A stretch of 64,000 nucleotides of DNA from JANQPX01 sp039197065 (GTDB taxonomy: Bacteria; Pseudomonadota; Alphaproteobacteria; Geminicoccales; Geminicoccaceae), in NCBI GenBank assembly GCA_039197065.1, contig JBCCUL010000008.1, forward strand, positions 186,001 through 250,000, in the 5' to 3' direction. Under the pieces are notes generated by a model. That model worked only from the letters and a program-made list of their open reading frames with translations, did not search any database and was not told the DNA's origin. Positions within the stretch are counted from its first letter, which is position 1. Every line of letters begins with the position of its first letter. Both the position numbers and the translations under genes were made by a program. Positions 1 through 11,635 of this stretch are shown one piece after another.

Positions 1-22
1 GCGGCTACCCGCAAGGAAGAAG

Positions 23-98
<76 letters not shown>

Positions 99-146
99 CT
101 AAGACGGCGCAGCCGCTGCCGGCTGCTTCCAGGCACGATGAGTTAG

Positions 147-166
147 GCCAAGATGACGGTCTTGGC
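147..166 (-). terminator. Hairpin downstream of the acidic zinc-ribbon gene
   Basis: Perfect 7-bp inverted repeat (GCCAAGA / TCTTGGC) around a six-base loop, between the end of the minus-strand gene at 187 and the tRNA. There is no clear U tract on either strand, so a terminator role is only inferred from position. Confidence 0.3.
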
Positions 167-186
167 AAGGCCCAACTGCATCCTTT

Positions 187-624
187 TCAGTTCGTGTTGT
201 CGTCGTCCTCGACATCCGCGTCGATCACGTCACTGACATCGTCGTCGCCAAGCTCCGAGACATCCTCGATGGCGCTTTGGTTTTCCTCGTCGTCATCATC
301 GTCGTCGCCGGGCACGACATCATCGTCGTCAGCGTCGCCATCGCCGTCCTCGTCATCATCATCGAGAGCCACCTCTTCCTCGTCGTCGGCCTCGACCTCG
401 ATGTCGTCTTCTTCCTCCTCTTCGACTTTAGCGGCTTTCTTCGATTCTTTCTTGTCCTCAGCAGAGACTTTCGTCGACGTCCGGGTTCGGCGCGTCTTCA
501 AATTGGCGGTCGGATCAAAGACCGCTCCGCATGATGGACAGGTGATTGGATCGCGCATCATGTCGTAAAAACGAGCACTGCAACTCAAACAGACCCTTTT
601 GGTTCCCCACTCGGCCTTCGCCAC
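187..624 (-). CDS. TIGR02300 / FYDLN acid domain protein
   Basis: A 145-aa protein in two parts. The N-terminal zinc ribbon has cysteines at 12, 15, 29 and 32, with FYDMM in place of the family's FYDLN motif. From about residue 68 to the end it is almost entirely Asp and Glu. Family knowledge places it as a conserved alphaproteobacterial protein of unknown function, typically beside aroA, as here (divergent, 160 bp apart). The GTG start is supported by GGAG six bases upstream. An acidic tail with a zinc ribbon could suit a nucleic-acid mimic or chaperone-like role, but nothing here shows that. Identity is secure; function is unknown. Confidence 0.9.
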   Translation of the reverse strand: MAKAEWGTKRVCLSCSARFYDMMRDPITCPSCGAVFDPTANLKTRRTRTSTKVSAEDKKESKKAAKVEEEEEDDIEVEADDEEEVALDDDDEDGDGDADDDDVVPGDDDDDDEENQSAIEDVSELGDDDVSDVIDADVEDDDNTN

Positions 625-784
625 GCGGCACTCCTAACGCAATAGATATGACTGGCTTTCGAGGGAGAGCGATTGCCATGAACAGCGGGAACTGTCAAAA
701 GCAAATTCGACGATCCGCGGGACATAAGACGAATTTTCCGAACGTCGACCGCAAAACCACGCCAGTGAGAGGGAAATTTCCAGC

Positions 785-2110
785 GTGCGATTAAGGGCAA
801 GCGCAGCGGGCGCGCTCAAGGGGGAGGTGCAGGTGCCAGGCGACAAGTCCCTGTCGCACCGCTCTTTGATGCTTGCAGCCATGACCGTCGGCGAGACCAA
901 GATCTCCGGCCTTCTGGAAAGCGGCGACGTCATGGCGACCCGGAGCGCGCTTGGCGATCTCGGCGTCGACATAGCGAAAGACGAAGACGGCGATTGGCGC
1001 GTTCACGGCGTCGGCATCGGCGGGCTCTCGGAGCCGGATGGCGTGCTCGATCTCGGCAATGCCGGCACCGGCGCCCGCCTTCTCTGTGGCCTTTTGGCAG
1101 GGCAGCCCTTTACCACGTTCATGACCGGCGACGCGTCACTGCGCCGCCGCCCCATGGGTCGGGTGACCCGACCGCTCGCCGAGATGGGGGCCCGCGTGCT
1201 CGCCAAGAGCGGCGAGCGTCTGCCGCTGGCCCTGACCGGCCGCACCGATCTCACGCCGATCCGCTATGAGCAGCCGAATGCGTCGGCGCAGGTGAAATCG
1301 GCCCTCCTCCTTGCCGGCCTGCACGCACCGGGGAGGACCACGGTGATCGAGCCTGCCCCGTCGCGCGATCACACCGAGCGCATGCTGCTTCATCTCGGCG
1401 CGAAGGTTGAGACGGAGCCTCTTGACGACGGACGGCTTTCGGTCTCGGTGGCGGGGCAGCCCGAGCTTTCGGCGCGTGACCTTTCCGTGCCCGGGGACCC
1501 GTCCTCGGCGGCGTTTCTTCTGGTCGCCGCCGCACTCTCTCCCGGTTCCGATACCAGGATCGACAATGTCGGCGTCAACGCGCTGCGCACCGGCCTCCTG
1601 CCCTGTCTCGACGAAATGGGCGTTTCGCTCGAACGCGGCAATGGCGAGATGATCTCGGGCGAACCGGTCTCCTGGCTCAACGTCGCCCACGGCGCGCTCA
1701 ACGCCATCGACGTGCCGCCGGAACGGGCGCCGTCGATGATCGATGAATATCCGATCCTGGCGATGGCCGCCGCCTGCGCCAGAGGAAAGACCCGTCTGAA
1801 CGGCCTCGGCGAACTCAAGGTGAAAGAAAGCGACCGCTTCGCCGCCATCGCCGATGGCCTCGAAGCCGCCGGCGTACGCGTCGAGCGGGGCGAAGACAGC
1901 CTGGTGATCGAGGGATGCGACGGACCGCCCGCCGGCGGCTGCACCATCGATGCCCAGCATGATCACCGCATCGCGATGAGCTTTTTGATCCTCGGCTCGA
2001 TCACCAGGAAACCGATCGAGGTGACCGGCGCTGAAACCATCGATACCAGTTTTCCCGGGTTTGCCGAGCTGATGAACGGCCTCGGCGCCCGAATCGAAGC
2101 GATAACGTAG
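785..2110 (+). CDS. aroA: 3-phosphoshikimate 1-carboxyvinyltransferase (EPSP synthase)
   Basis: Transfers the enolpyruvyl group of phosphoenolpyruvate to shikimate-3-phosphate, the sixth step of the cytosolic shikimate pathway. It is 441 aa, the family's usual length. The phosphate-binding GDKSLSHR (19-26), the NAGTG loop (92-96), RRRPMGR, the PSMIDEYP segment carrying the catalytic Asp near residue 320, and KESDR and DHRIAMS near the C-terminus are all visible. The overall wording is close to class II (Agrobacterium CP4-like) enzymes, but the loop carries Gly94 where CP4 has Ala. The GTG start is preceded by GAGAGGG. It opens the aroA-cmk-rpsA run. Confidence 0.97.
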   Translation: MRLRASAAGALKGEVQVPGDKSLSHRSLMLAAMTVGETKISGLLESGDVMATRSALGDLGVDIAKDEDGDWRVHGVGIGGLSEPDGVLDLGNAGTGARLLCGLLAGQPFTTFMTGDASLRRRPMGRVTRPLAEMGARVLAKSGERLPLALTGRTDLTPIRYEQPNASAQVKSALLLAGLHAPGRTTVIEPAPSRDHTERMLLHLGAKVETEPLDDGRLSVSVAGQPELSARDLSVPGDPSSAAFLLVAAALSPGSDTRIDNVGVNALRTGLLPCLDEMGVSLERGNGEMISGEPVSWLNVAHGALNAIDVPPERAPSMIDEYPILAMAAACARGKTRLNGLGELKVKESDRFAAIADGLEAAGVRVERGEDSLVIEGCDGPPAGGCTIDAQHDHRIAMSFLILGSITRKPIEVTGAETIDTSFPGFAELMNGLGARIEAIT

Positions 2111-2153
2111 TCTCCATCCTCCGAACCTTCGAAGGCCCGAGACCAGGGATGAC

Positions 2154-2798
2154 ATGACGACAACAAAGCAACGCATCGTCGCGATCGACGGCCCTGCAGG
2201 CTCCGGCAAGACCACGCTTGCCTCCAGGCTCGCCACGCATTTCGATCTCGCCTTCCTCGATACCGGCCTCCTCTACAGGGCGACCGCCCGAAAGCTCTTG
2301 GAAACGGGCGCCTCCACCGATGGCCAAGCACCGGTGCTGGCCGCAAGAGCGATCAACGCCGAGGACCTCGATCCGGCAGCTCTGATGACCGAGATCATCG
2401 GCCAGACCGCTTCCAAAGTCGCGGTCATTCCTGCCGTGCGCACCGCTCTCCTCGAGCTGCAGCGACGCTTCGGCGAAGACGGCGAAGGGGCCGTTCTCGT
2501 CGGCCGGGACATCGGCACGGTGGTGCGTCCGGACGCGACCCACAAGATCTTCGTCACCGCGACGGTCGAGAAGCGTGCGGAGCGGCGCTGTAAACAGTTG
2601 CAGGAGCGCGGTGTCGCTGCTATCTATGAGCACGTTTTGGAAGAGCTGTGTCAGCGTGACGCACGCGATCGTTCGCGTGCGGTCGCGCCATTGGTGCCGG
2701 CAGAGGACGCGTTTATTCTCGATACCACGGATCAATCCATCGAGTTGGCGTTCGAAACAGCGGCGGCTTTTGTCGCCGAGCGTTCGTCCTCCGCCTGA
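2154..2798 (+). CDS. cmk: Cytidylate kinase
   Basis: Phosphorylates CMP and dCMP with ATP in pyrimidine salvage and supply. The 214-aa protein has Walker A GPAGSGKT at 13-20 and the family signature GRDIGTVV followed by RPDATHKIF, then the lid arginines (KRAERR). It starts 43 bp after aroA and precedes rpsA, a conserved proteobacterial order suggesting co-transcription. The ATG start sits next to GGGATGAC, a modest ribosome site. Confidence 0.97.
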   Translation: MTTTKQRIVAIDGPAGSGKTTLASRLATHFDLAFLDTGLLYRATARKLLETGASTDGQAPVLAARAINAEDLDPAALMTEIIGQTASKVAVIPAVRTALLELQRRFGEDGEGAVLVGRDIGTVVRPDATHKIFVTATVEKRAERRCKQLQERGVAAIYEHVLEELCQRDARDRSRAVAPLVPAEDAFILDTTDQSIELAFETAAAFVAERSSSA

Positions 2799-2903
2799 CC
2801 ATCAGAGCTCATCCGACATGATCGATCAACCCCAACCCGGCAACACCAAGCCGGCTTACCGCAGCGGGCGTTGGCCCGTCGCGCGTGGACCTAGGAAGAC
2901 CTT

Positions 2904-4646
<1,743 letters not shown>

Positions 4647-4670
4647 ACCTCCGGGCGAAAGTATAAGTGA

Positions 4671-4706
4671 GGGTGCGTCCCGTTCACCTGGGGCGCACCC
4701 AAATCT
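4671..4706 (+). terminator. Hairpin terminator after rpsA
   Basis: Inverted repeat GGGTGCGTCC (4671-4680) and GGGCGCACCC (4691-4700), ten pairs including one G-U, around a ten-base loop. AAATCTT follows. The U tract is weak, so termination may be partial. It separates rpsA from ihfB. Confidence 0.6.
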
Positions 4707-4789
4707 TGACGCGATCTCAACGCTTTGGCACGTTCTAACGATAGCCTTCCCGGCCTCTCGCCCTCGCCTCAGCTGTCAGAGCTTCGTAT

Positions 4790-5071
4790 ATGACCAAATC
4801 AGACCTGATCAAACGCCTCGCCGACGCCAATCCTCATCTCACTCAACGCGACATCGAAAAGATCGTTTCCACAGTCTTCGACGAGGTGACCGATGCGCTC
4901 GCCAATCGCGATCGCGTCGAACTTCGCGGTTTCGGCGCTTTCTCGGTGCGTGAACGCGAAGCGCGTGTCGGGCGCAATCCAAGAACGGGCGCCGAGGTCT
5001 CGGTGCCGGACAAAGTCGTCCCCTACTTCAAGACCGGCAAAGAGCTTCGCGAACGCCTGAATAGCGATTGA
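4790..5071 (+). CDS. ihfB: Integration host factor subunit beta
   Basis: One half of the IHF heterodimer, a DNA-bending architectural protein. At 93 aa it has the standard DNABII length and fold order. The minor-groove arm carries RNPRTG (62-67), whose proline intercalates and kinks DNA. The opening [10 protein letters not shown] is typical of the beta subunit. It follows rpsA after a terminator-like hairpin, the usual position of ihfB. The alpha subunit is not in this window. Confidence 0.95.
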   Translation: MTKSDLIKRLADANPHLTQRDIEKIVSTVFDEVTDALANRDRVELRGFGAFSVREREARVGRNPRTGAEVSVPDKVVPYFKTGKELRERLNSD

Positions 5072-5206
5072 CCTTACCGAAAGCTTGACCCACGATGCGG
5101 CTTCAGGTGGGTCGACAGGAAGGCATCCCTGGGTGCTCCGGCGAGTGGGAATTTCGACGTCTCCTGGCAGCCGCACCGACAAAATTTCGGTACTGAGAGT
5201 GAGGCT

Positions 5207-5572
5207 ATGACGAAAATCTTCCGTCTGCTGCTCGGCCTTGTCGGCCTGGTGATCATCGTTTCCTTTGCCGTCAGCAATCGCCAGACCGTCGATATGGCGC
5301 TTTGGCCCCTGCCTGAAACCATCAATGTGCAGCTCTTCTGGGTCTTCATGTTCGGGCTCGTGGTGGGTGCCATCCTCGGCGGACTTGGCGCCTGGCTTGG
5401 CGGCATGCGCAAGCGTCGTGACGGCCGTCAGATGCGCCGCAAGGCCGAGGACCTCGAAGGTCAGCTGCGCATGATCAAGCAGAAGGAAGAAGCGGCTGAA
5501 GCCAAGGCCTATGAGGAGGCCAAGGCTGCAAGGCTCGCTGCCGCACCGGCCTTGAAGCAAATCGCGAGCTGA
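5207..5572 (+). CDS. lapA: LapA family (DUF1049) membrane protein
   Basis: A 121-aa inner-membrane protein with two hydrophobic helices (about 5-23 and 43-66), then a basic, charged and probably coiled-coil cytoplasmic tail (72-112) ending in an Ala-rich segment. In Escherichia coli LapA works with LapB in controlling LPS synthesis. A lapB gene is not adjacent here, so that role is borrowed from the family. Position after ihfB is conserved across proteobacteria. AGTGAGGCT before the ATG gives a weak ribosome site. Confidence 0.85.
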   Translation: MTKIFRLLLGLVGLVIIVSFAVSNRQTVDMALWPLPETINVQLFWVFMFGLVVGAILGGLGAWLGGMRKRRDGRQMRRKAEDLEGQLRMIKQKEEAAEAKAYEEAKAARLAAAPALKQIAS

Positions 5573-5715
5573 CCGAGCCTGTTCGACGGCTGATCACCGA
5601 CGAATGCGCATTGGCTGCGGGCCGGCGCGAAGGAATGGGGATCCAGCCTGTTTCCAGGCTTTGGCATAAGCACCGGTCTTTGCTATAAGTCGGTCATTCA
5701 ACGAAACGGCTATTC

Positions 5716-6435
5716 ATGACCTCGACCTCACCTGTCTTCTGCGCGATCGACCGAGCTGATCTTTCGGGAGCCCTGCTGCTCGCGCGTTCGCTGACCAGGC
5801 AGCCGATCGGCGGCCTGAAGCTCGGCCTCGAATTCGTCACCGCCAACGGTCCGTCCGGCGTGCGCAGCATCGTCGATCTAGGCCTTCCGGTCTTTCTGGA
5901 TCTGAAATTCCACGACATCCCCAACACCGTCGCCGGCGCCGTGAAGGCCGCAGCCGATCTCGGCGTCAGCATGCTGACGCTTCATCTTCAAGGCGGCCCT
6001 GCCATGCTCTGGGCCGCCGCTGATGCGGTGGGCAGCATGGGCGCGGATCGGCCGCTGCTCCTCGGCGTCTCCGTCTTGACCAGCATGGACGACAAGGACC
6101 TTGCCGCCGTCGGCATCGAGGGATCGACCGAGGAACAGGTGCTGCGCCTTGGCGGTCTTGCCAAGAAAACCGGCTTGGACGGCATGATCTGCTCGCCGCG
6201 CGAGATCGGCCCGCTGCGCGAAGCGTTCGGCGACAGCCTGAAGCTGGTGGTTCCTGGCATCAGGCCTGCGGGATCGGCAGCCGGCGATCAAAAACGCACG
6301 CTGACCCCTGGCGAAGCGGTCAAGGCCGGCGCCGACTATCTGGTGATCGGCCGCCCGATCACGGCCGCCGGCAGCCCGCGCGCCGCGGCCATCGCCATCA
6401 ACGACGAGATCGAAGCGGCAAGGCTCGCCGCCTGA
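5716..6435 (+). CDS. pyrF: Orotidine 5'-phosphate decarboxylase
   Basis: Decarboxylates OMP to UMP, the last step of de novo pyrimidine synthesis. The 239-aa TIM barrel carries the catalytic DLKFHDIPNT motif with Asp62, Lys64 and Asp67. The C-terminal phosphate-binding loop reads DYLVIGRPITAAGSP. It lies 20 bp before trpF and is probably co-transcribed with the trp genes, another barrel family acting on phosphoribosyl compounds. Confidence 0.97.
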   Translation: MTSTSPVFCAIDRADLSGALLLARSLTRQPIGGLKLGLEFVTANGPSGVRSIVDLGLPVFLDLKFHDIPNTVAGAVKAAADLGVSMLTLHLQGGPAMLWAAADAVGSMGADRPLLLGVSVLTSMDDKDLAAVGIEGSTEEQVLRLGGLAKKTGLDGMICSPREIGPLREAFGDSLKLVVPGIRPAGSAAGDQKRTLTPGEAVKAGADYLVIGRPITAAGSPRAAAIAINDEIEAARLAA

Positions 6436-6455
6436 ACCATGCCGGTCTCCAGCTG

Positions 6456-7106
6456 ATGCCCATCGACGTCAAAATCTGCGGCCTCAGAGACCACCTGACG
6501 GTGGACGCCGCACTTGAAGGCGGCGCTCGCTATATCGGCTTCAACTTCTACCCCCCCTCCCCGCGCGCGATCACGATCGAGCAAGCGATCGAGCTTGGCC
6601 GCCCGGTATCGGCCGACTGCATGACGGTCGGCGTCACTGTCGACCCCGACGACCGCCTCGTCGACCAGGTGCTGGACGCACTCGATGCGATCCAGCTGCA
6701 TGGTAAGGAGACGCCAGAGCGGGTTCGGGACGTGAAAGCCAGGACCGGAAAGATGGTGATCAAGGCCCTTCGCATCGGCGATGCGGATGATCTCCGCCCC
6801 TTGAAAGCCTATGCCGAGGTCGCCGACATCATCCTGTTCGACGCCAAGCCGCCCAAAACGCCAGGCAACCTCCCTGGCGGCAACGGCCTCAGTTTCGACT
6901 GGCGACTTCTGGAAAATCTTGACCTCGACATCCCCTGGATCTTGTCCGGCGGGCTCGATGCGTCCAATCTCGACGACGCGGTCAGGCTCTGCCATGCGAC
7001 CGCCGTCGATGTCGCCTCCGGTGTCGAAAGCGCGCCCGGCCAAAAGGACGTTAAAAAGATCAGATCCTTTCTGCAGCGCGCCTCGGATCTGCCCGCGACC
7101 GCGTGA
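6456..7106 (+). CDS. trpF: Phosphoribosylanthranilate isomerase
   Basis: Amadori rearrangement of N-(5-phosphoribosyl)anthranilate to CdRP in tryptophan synthesis. The 216-aa barrel begins with VKICGL, giving the catalytic Cys8, and carries the second catalytic residue Asp129 in ILFDAK. The phosphate loop is SGGLDASN, and DVASGVES closes the barrel. It is followed 55 bp later by trpB. trpC, trpD and trpE are not in this window, so the pathway is split as usual in alphaproteobacteria. Confidence 0.97.
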   Translation: MPIDVKICGLRDHLTVDAALEGGARYIGFNFYPPSPRAITIEQAIELGRPVSADCMTVGVTVDPDDRLVDQVLDALDAIQLHGKETPERVRDVKARTGKMVIKALRIGDADDLRPLKAYAEVADIILFDAKPPKTPGNLPGGNGLSFDWRLLENLDLDIPWILSGGLDASNLDDAVRLCHATAVDVASGVESAPGQKDVKKIRSFLQRASDLPATA

Positions 7107-7161
7107 TCCTCTAGAGCCAGTCCGGAAATCCCATGAGTTCCCTGCCTACGAGTAAACGACC

Positions 7162-8373
7162 ATGACCCTCGCCAACAGCCTAAGAAACGGCCCCGACGAT
7201 CGCGGCCGCTTCGGCATCCATGGCGGCCGCTTCGTCGCCGAGACGCTGATGCCGCTGATCCTCGAGCTCGAAAAGGCCTATGAGGAGGCGAAGAAAGATC
7301 CCGGCTTTGCGGCGGAACTGAAGACCTGGGCGAAGGACTATACGGGACGGCCGAGCCCGCTTTATCTCGCCGAACGCCTGACCGCGGAACTCGGCGGCGC
7401 CAAGATCTATTTCAAGCGGGACGAGCTTAATCACACCGGCGCCCACAAGATCAACAACTGCATCGGCCAGATCCTGCTGGCGCGACGCATGGGCAAGAAG
7501 CGCATCATCGCCGAGACCGGTGCCGGGCAGCATGGCGTCGCCACCGCGACGGTCTGCGCAAAGCTGGGTTACCAATGCGTCGTCTATATGGGCGCGGTCG
7601 ATATCGAGCGTCAGCAGCCCAACGTGTTTCGCATGAAGCTGCTCGGCGCCGAGGTGGTGCCGGTCACGTCAGGCTCATCCACGCTTAAAGACGCGATGAA
7701 CGAAGCTCTTCGCGACTGGGTCACCAATGTCGAGGACACCTTCTACCTGATCGGCACGGCCGCGGGTCCGCACCCCTACCCGGCGATGGTCCGCGACTTT
7801 CAGTGCATCATCGGCCAGGAAGTCCGCGAGCAGATGATGGCGGCGGAAGGCCGTCTGCCGGATACGCTGATCGCCGCGATCGGCGGCGGCTCCAACGCCA
7901 TCGGCCTGTTTCACCCCTTCCTCGACGACAAGGACGTCGCGATCATCGGCGTCGAGGCGGCAGGCCACGGCATCGAAACCGGCGAGCATGCGGCCGCGAT
8001 CACCGGCGGCACGCCTGGCGTGCTGCATGGATCAAGGTCGTATCTGCTCCAGGACGACGACGGCCAGGTGGTCGAGCCGACCTCGATCTCCGCAGGCCTC
8101 GACTATCCCGGCATCGGGCCCGAGCATTCCTGGCTGAACGACCAGGGCCGCGCCAGCTACGTGCCGGTGACCGACAAGGAAGCCTTGGAAGCCTTCCAGC
8201 TCTGCAGCCGCTTGGAGGGCATTCTTCCGGCGCTTGAGCCGGCCCATGCGCTCGCCCATGTCATGAAGATTGCGCCCGGCCTGCCGAAGGATCACATCAT
8301 CGTGATGAATCTCTGCGGTCGCGGGGACAAGGACATCTTCACTGTCGCCGAAGCCATTGGAGCCCAGATATGA
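7162..8373 (+). CDS. trpB: Tryptophan synthase beta chain
   Basis: Condenses indole with L-serine on PLP. The 403-aa protein has the PLP lysine at 96 in [10 protein letters not shown] and the phosphate-binding glycine loop GGGSNAIG near residue 240. The classic TrpB1 opening [15 protein letters not shown] is present, so this is the complex-forming type and not TrpB2. Its stop overlaps the trpA start by 4 bp, consistent with coupled synthesis of the alpha2-beta2 complex. Confidence 0.98.
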   Translation: MTLANSLRNGPDDRGRFGIHGGRFVAETLMPLILELEKAYEEAKKDPGFAAELKTWAKDYTGRPSPLYLAERLTAELGGAKIYFKRDELNHTGAHKINNCIGQILLARRMGKKRIIAETGAGQHGVATATVCAKLGYQCVVYMGAVDIERQQPNVFRMKLLGAEVVPVTSGSSTLKDAMNEALRDWVTNVEDTFYLIGTAAGPHPYPAMVRDFQCIIGQEVREQMMAAEGRLPDTLIAAIGGGSNAIGLFHPFLDDKDVAIIGVEAAGHGIETGEHAAAITGGTPGVLHGSRSYLLQDDDGQVVEPTSISAGLDYPGIGPEHSWLNDQGRASYVPVTDKEALEAFQLCSRLEGILPALEPAHALAHVMKIAPGLPKDHIIVMNLCGRGDKDIFTVAEAIGAQI

Positions 8374-9227
8374 CCGGGGACATCGCCATGTCAGGGCGGA
8401 TCGAGGCGCGTTTCGCCCAGCTGAAGGAGGCAGGTCGCGCCGGCCTCGTCACCTATCTCTGCGCCGGCGATCCCGACATCGAGACCTCGACGCGGATCAT
8501 CGACGGGCTGCCGGGCGCCGGCGCCGACATCATCGAGATCGGCATGCCCTTTACCGATCCCATGGCTGACGGCCCCTCGATCCAGGCCGGAGCGCTTCGG
8601 GCGCTCGAGGCCGGCATGGGCCTTGCCAAGACGTTGGATATGGTCAGCGGTTTCCGCCGGAAGGACGACCACACGCCGATCATCCTGATGGGCTATTACA
8701 ACCCGATCTATCACTACGGCGCCGAGCGCTTCCTGAAGGACGCCAAAGCCGCCGGCGTCGACGGCCTGATCGTCGTCGACCTGCCGCCGGAGGAGGATGA
8801 CGAGCTCTGCATCCCCGCCCTGGAACACGGTATCGCCTTCATTCGCCTGGCCACGCCGACCACAGATGACGAGCGCCTGCCCGCCGTGCTCGCCAACACC
8901 TCGGGGTTCATCTACTACGTCTCAATGACCGGCATCACCGGTGTCGGCGCCCCGACCGTCGATCGTGTCAGCCAGGCCGTCGAACGCATCCGGGCCCACA
9001 GCGAGCTTCCGATCGCCGTCGGCTTCGGCATCCGCACCCCGGAACAAGCCGGCGAAATCGCCAAGGTGGCGGACGCCGCCGTCGTAGGTTCCGCCCTGGT
9101 CGACAAGATCGCATCCAGTCTGGACGAAAACGGAAAGCCTGACGCAAGGCTCGTCGACGCCCTGCTGGAGCAAGTCAGCCACCTCGCAAGCGCCGTCAAG
9201 TCCGCGCGCGGGGCCGTGCCCCGATGA
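8370..9227 (+). CDS. trpA: Tryptophan synthase alpha chain
   Basis: Cleaves indole-3-glycerol phosphate to indole and glyceraldehyde-3-phosphate. Numbered from this start, the catalytic pair is Glu56 (DIIEIGMPF) and Asp137 ([10 protein letters not shown]). The phosphate site is [10 protein letters not shown]. The ATG overlaps the trpB stop as ATGA. An in-frame ATG at 8388 would give the more usual N-terminus SGRIEARF and is a fair alternative. The gene overlaps accD by 4 bp at its end. Confidence 0.97.
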   Translation: MTGDIAMSGRIEARFAQLKEAGRAGLVTYLCAGDPDIETSTRIIDGLPGAGADIIEIGMPFTDPMADGPSIQAGALRALEAGMGLAKTLDMVSGFRRKDDHTPIILMGYYNPIYHYGAERFLKDAKAAGVDGLIVVDLPPEEDDELCIPALEHGIAFIRLATPTTDDERLPAVLANTSGFIYYVSMTGITGVGAPTVDRVSQAVERIRAHSELPIAVGFGIRTPEQAGEIAKVADAAVVGSALVDKIASSLDENGKPDARLVDALLEQVSHLASAVKSARGAVPR

Positions 9228-10261
9228 ATTGGCTGACGAATTATGTACGGCCCAAGATCAAGGCGCTGGTCGGGAGCAAGCCCGAAGTGCCGGAGAATCT
9301 CTGGGTCAACTGTCCCAGATGCGAGAAGATGCTGTTCCATCGGGATCTCGCCGCCAATCAACAGGTCTGCCCGCATTGTGACTATCACTTCCGCGTCGGA
9401 CCGGACTTTCGCTTCAAGGCCCTGTTCGACGAAGACAGCTGGAATCAGATCGAACTTCCGAAATCCGAGCCCGATCCGCTGAAATTCAGGGACCGCAAGC
9501 GCTATTCCGATCGCCTGAAGGAAGCCCAGACCAAGACCGGCCGTTCCGATGCGGTCGAGGCGGCGCATGGCAAGATCGACGGCCAGACCGCCGTCATCGC
9601 CGTCATGAATTTCGAGTTCATGGCCGGCTCCATGGGCGTCGCGCTGGGCGAAGGGCTGCTGGCTGCAGCACGGCTCGCCCTCATGCAGGAAGCGGCCTTC
9701 ATCGTGATCACCGCGTCAGGCGGGGCGCGCATGCAGGAAGGTGCTCTTTCCCTGATGCAGATGCCGCGCACCACGATCGCGGTCGAGGAGGTGAAGGAAG
9801 CGGGCCTTCCCTACATCACCATCCTCACCGATCCGACCACCGGAGGCGTCACGGCGTCCTTCGCCATGCTCGGCGACATCGCGATCGCCGAACCCGGCGC
9901 GCAGATCGGCTTTGCAGGCCGACGGGTGATCGAGCAGACCATTCGCGAAAGCCTGCCGAACGACTTCCAGACGGCCGAATATCTGCTCGACCATGGGATG
10001 ATCGACATGGTCGTTCACCGTTTCGAGCTGAAGGAGAAGCTTGGCCGCATTCTCGGCCTCTTGATGCAGACCGGCGACAAACAGGAGAACGGCGCCGGCC
10101 AGCATCCACCGCCGGCAGCGCCCGGACTGGTCGAAGTGATCGAGGACCACAGCAAGGTCGAGGTCATCGACGGCGATGGCAATGTGACCGTGGTTGACGG
10201 TGGCGAAACGCCTGCCGACGCCAAAACCGGCTCATCGTCCGGGGAGACCGCAGGCGGTTGA
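9224..10261 (+). CDS. accD: Acetyl-CoA carboxylase carboxyltransferase subunit beta
   Basis: Beta half of the carboxyltransferase that moves CO2 from biotin to acetyl-CoA, the first step of fatty acid synthesis. The N-terminal four-cysteine zinc finger is C30, C33, C49 and C52. The crotonase-fold core has GGARMQEG and [14 protein letters not shown]. The last 45 residues are Gly- and Pro-rich and extend past the core (345 aa in total; about 300 is usual). It is chained to trpA by a 4-bp overlap. Confidence 0.97.
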   Translation: MNWLTNYVRPKIKALVGSKPEVPENLWVNCPRCEKMLFHRDLAANQQVCPHCDYHFRVGPDFRFKALFDEDSWNQIELPKSEPDPLKFRDRKRYSDRLKEAQTKTGRSDAVEAAHGKIDGQTAVIAVMNFEFMAGSMGVALGEGLLAAARLALMQEAAFIVITASGGARMQEGALSLMQMPRTTIAVEEVKEAGLPYITILTDPTTGGVTASFAMLGDIAIAEPGAQIGFAGRRVIEQTIRESLPNDFQTAEYLLDHGMIDMVVHRFELKEKLGRILGLLMQTGDKQENGAGQHPPPAAPGLVEVIEDHSKVEVIDGDGNVTVVDGGETPADAKTGSSSGETAGG

Positions 10262-10310
10262 CGCCGCCCGCGGCGCTGCGCCTAAAACGCCTGGTCAGGG
10301 ACCGTTAGAG

Positions 10311-11600
10311 ATGACGAATCCGGACAGCGACCTGATCCTCACACGGCTGCAGAAACTGCACCCCAAGGCGATCGACCTCTCGCTCGGTCGCCTCGAACGT
10401 CTCTTAGAAGCTCTCGATCACCCGGAACGCCGGCTGCCGCCCGTCGTGCATATCGCCGGCACCAACGGCAAGGGCTCCACGCTCGCCATGCTGGATGCGA
10501 TGCTCGCCGCCGACGGCAAGCGCGTGCAACGCTACGTCTCGCCGCATCTGGTGCGCTTCAACGAGCGCATCCTGTTCGACCGCGAGCCGATTACCGAGCA
10601 AGCCTTCGCCGACGTGCTCGATCGGGTCGAACAGGCCAATCAGGGTCTGCCGATCACGTTTTTCGAGATCACCACGGCAGCGGCGCTCGCCGCCTTCGCC
10701 GAACGGGCGGCCGACATTCTGCTGCTGGAAACCGGGCTCGGCGGCCGGCTGGATGCGACCAATGTCGTCGATCAGCCGCTGTTCACCCTGATCACGCCGG
10801 TTTCCCTGGATCATCAGGCCTATCTCGGCGAGCATCTCTATCAGATCGCAGGCGAGAAAGCCGGCATTCTAAAGAAGAACGTGCCCTGCGCCCTCGGTCC
10901 GCAAGCGCCGGAGAGCCTCGAGGTGATCGCGGCGCGCGCCCAGGCGCTCAACGCCCCGCTGATCCAGCATGGACGGGACTGGACGTCCCGGCAAGCCGGC
11001 GAGCGCCTGCATGTCGAGGTCGGTTCCACCAGCCTCGATCTGCCGCTTCCAGCACTGCCCGGCGAGCATCAGATCGGCAATGCAGGCCTTGCGATCGCCG
11101 CCGCCTTGAACCTCGGCGACCTGGCGCCATCGCCCCAATCGATCGCCCAGGGCCTGGAAAAAGCGCATTGGCCGGCAAGGCTGCAGCTGCTCACCAGGGG
11201 ACCGCTGATCCAGGCCCTGCAGACGGGCTCTTCGATCTGGCTGGACGGCGGTCATAACCCCGGAGCCGGCGAAGCGCTCGCGGCCTATTTCGAGGGCGAC
11301 GATCAAAGGCCGCTTCATCTGGTGGTCGGCATGATCAACACCAAGGATTCCCTTGGATTTCTGACGCCGCTGGCCAAAGGCGTCGCCTCTCTCAAAGCCG
11401 TGCCCGTGCCGGATGAACATGCCAGTCTCGACCCGGCTGATGTGGTGCGCGACGCTCAAAATCTCGGCATTAAGGCCGAGGCCGCTGAGAGCGTCGAGAC
11501 GGCCTTGTCGACGATCGCAAAACAGGCTCAATCCCCCGTTCGCGTCCTGATATGCGGATCCCTCTACCTTGCCGGGCACGTTTTGCGCGCCAATAGTTAA
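10311..11600 (+). CDS. folC: Bifunctional folylpolyglutamate synthase/dihydrofolate synthase
   Basis: Adds glutamate to dihydropteroate and to reduced folates. The 429-aa Mur-ligase-fold protein has the P-loop GTNGKGST at 50-57, the family opening YVSPHLVRFNERI, the metal-binding region LLLETGLGGRLDATN and the C-terminal domain motif LDGGHNPGA. The reading frame is open upstream into accD, but the ATG at 10311 gives the family-like N-terminus. It completes the trpFBA-accD-folC chain conserved in alphaproteobacteria. Confidence 0.96.
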   Translation: MTNPDSDLILTRLQKLHPKAIDLSLGRLERLLEALDHPERRLPPVVHIAGTNGKGSTLAMLDAMLAADGKRVQRYVSPHLVRFNERILFDREPITEQAFADVLDRVEQANQGLPITFFEITTAAALAAFAERAADILLLETGLGGRLDATNVVDQPLFTLITPVSLDHQAYLGEHLYQIAGEKAGILKKNVPCALGPQAPESLEVIAARAQALNAPLIQHGRDWTSRQAGERLHVEVGSTSLDLPLPALPGEHQIGNAGLAIAAALNLGDLAPSPQSIAQGLEKAHWPARLQLLTRGPLIQALQTGSSIWLDGGHNPGAGEALAAYFEGDDQRPLHLVVGMINTKDSLGFLTPLAKGVASLKAVPVPDEHASLDPADVVRDAQNLGIKAEAAESVETALSTIAKQAQSPVRVLICGSLYLAGHVLRANS

Positions 11601-11635
11601 TAGGAGGGCAACGCTGGATCGAGGGAAACGCACCT

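Noticed and set aside
194..568. Ser-rich frame opposite the acidic tail of the zinc-ribbon protein
   Set aside because: Asp/Glu codons read in reverse give Ser-rich sequence; no ribosome site or domain supports it.
4726..4742. Sigma-54 promoter (TTGGCACG) upstream of ihfB
   Set aside because: The -24-like element is present but the -12 TTGC element is missing at the required spacing.
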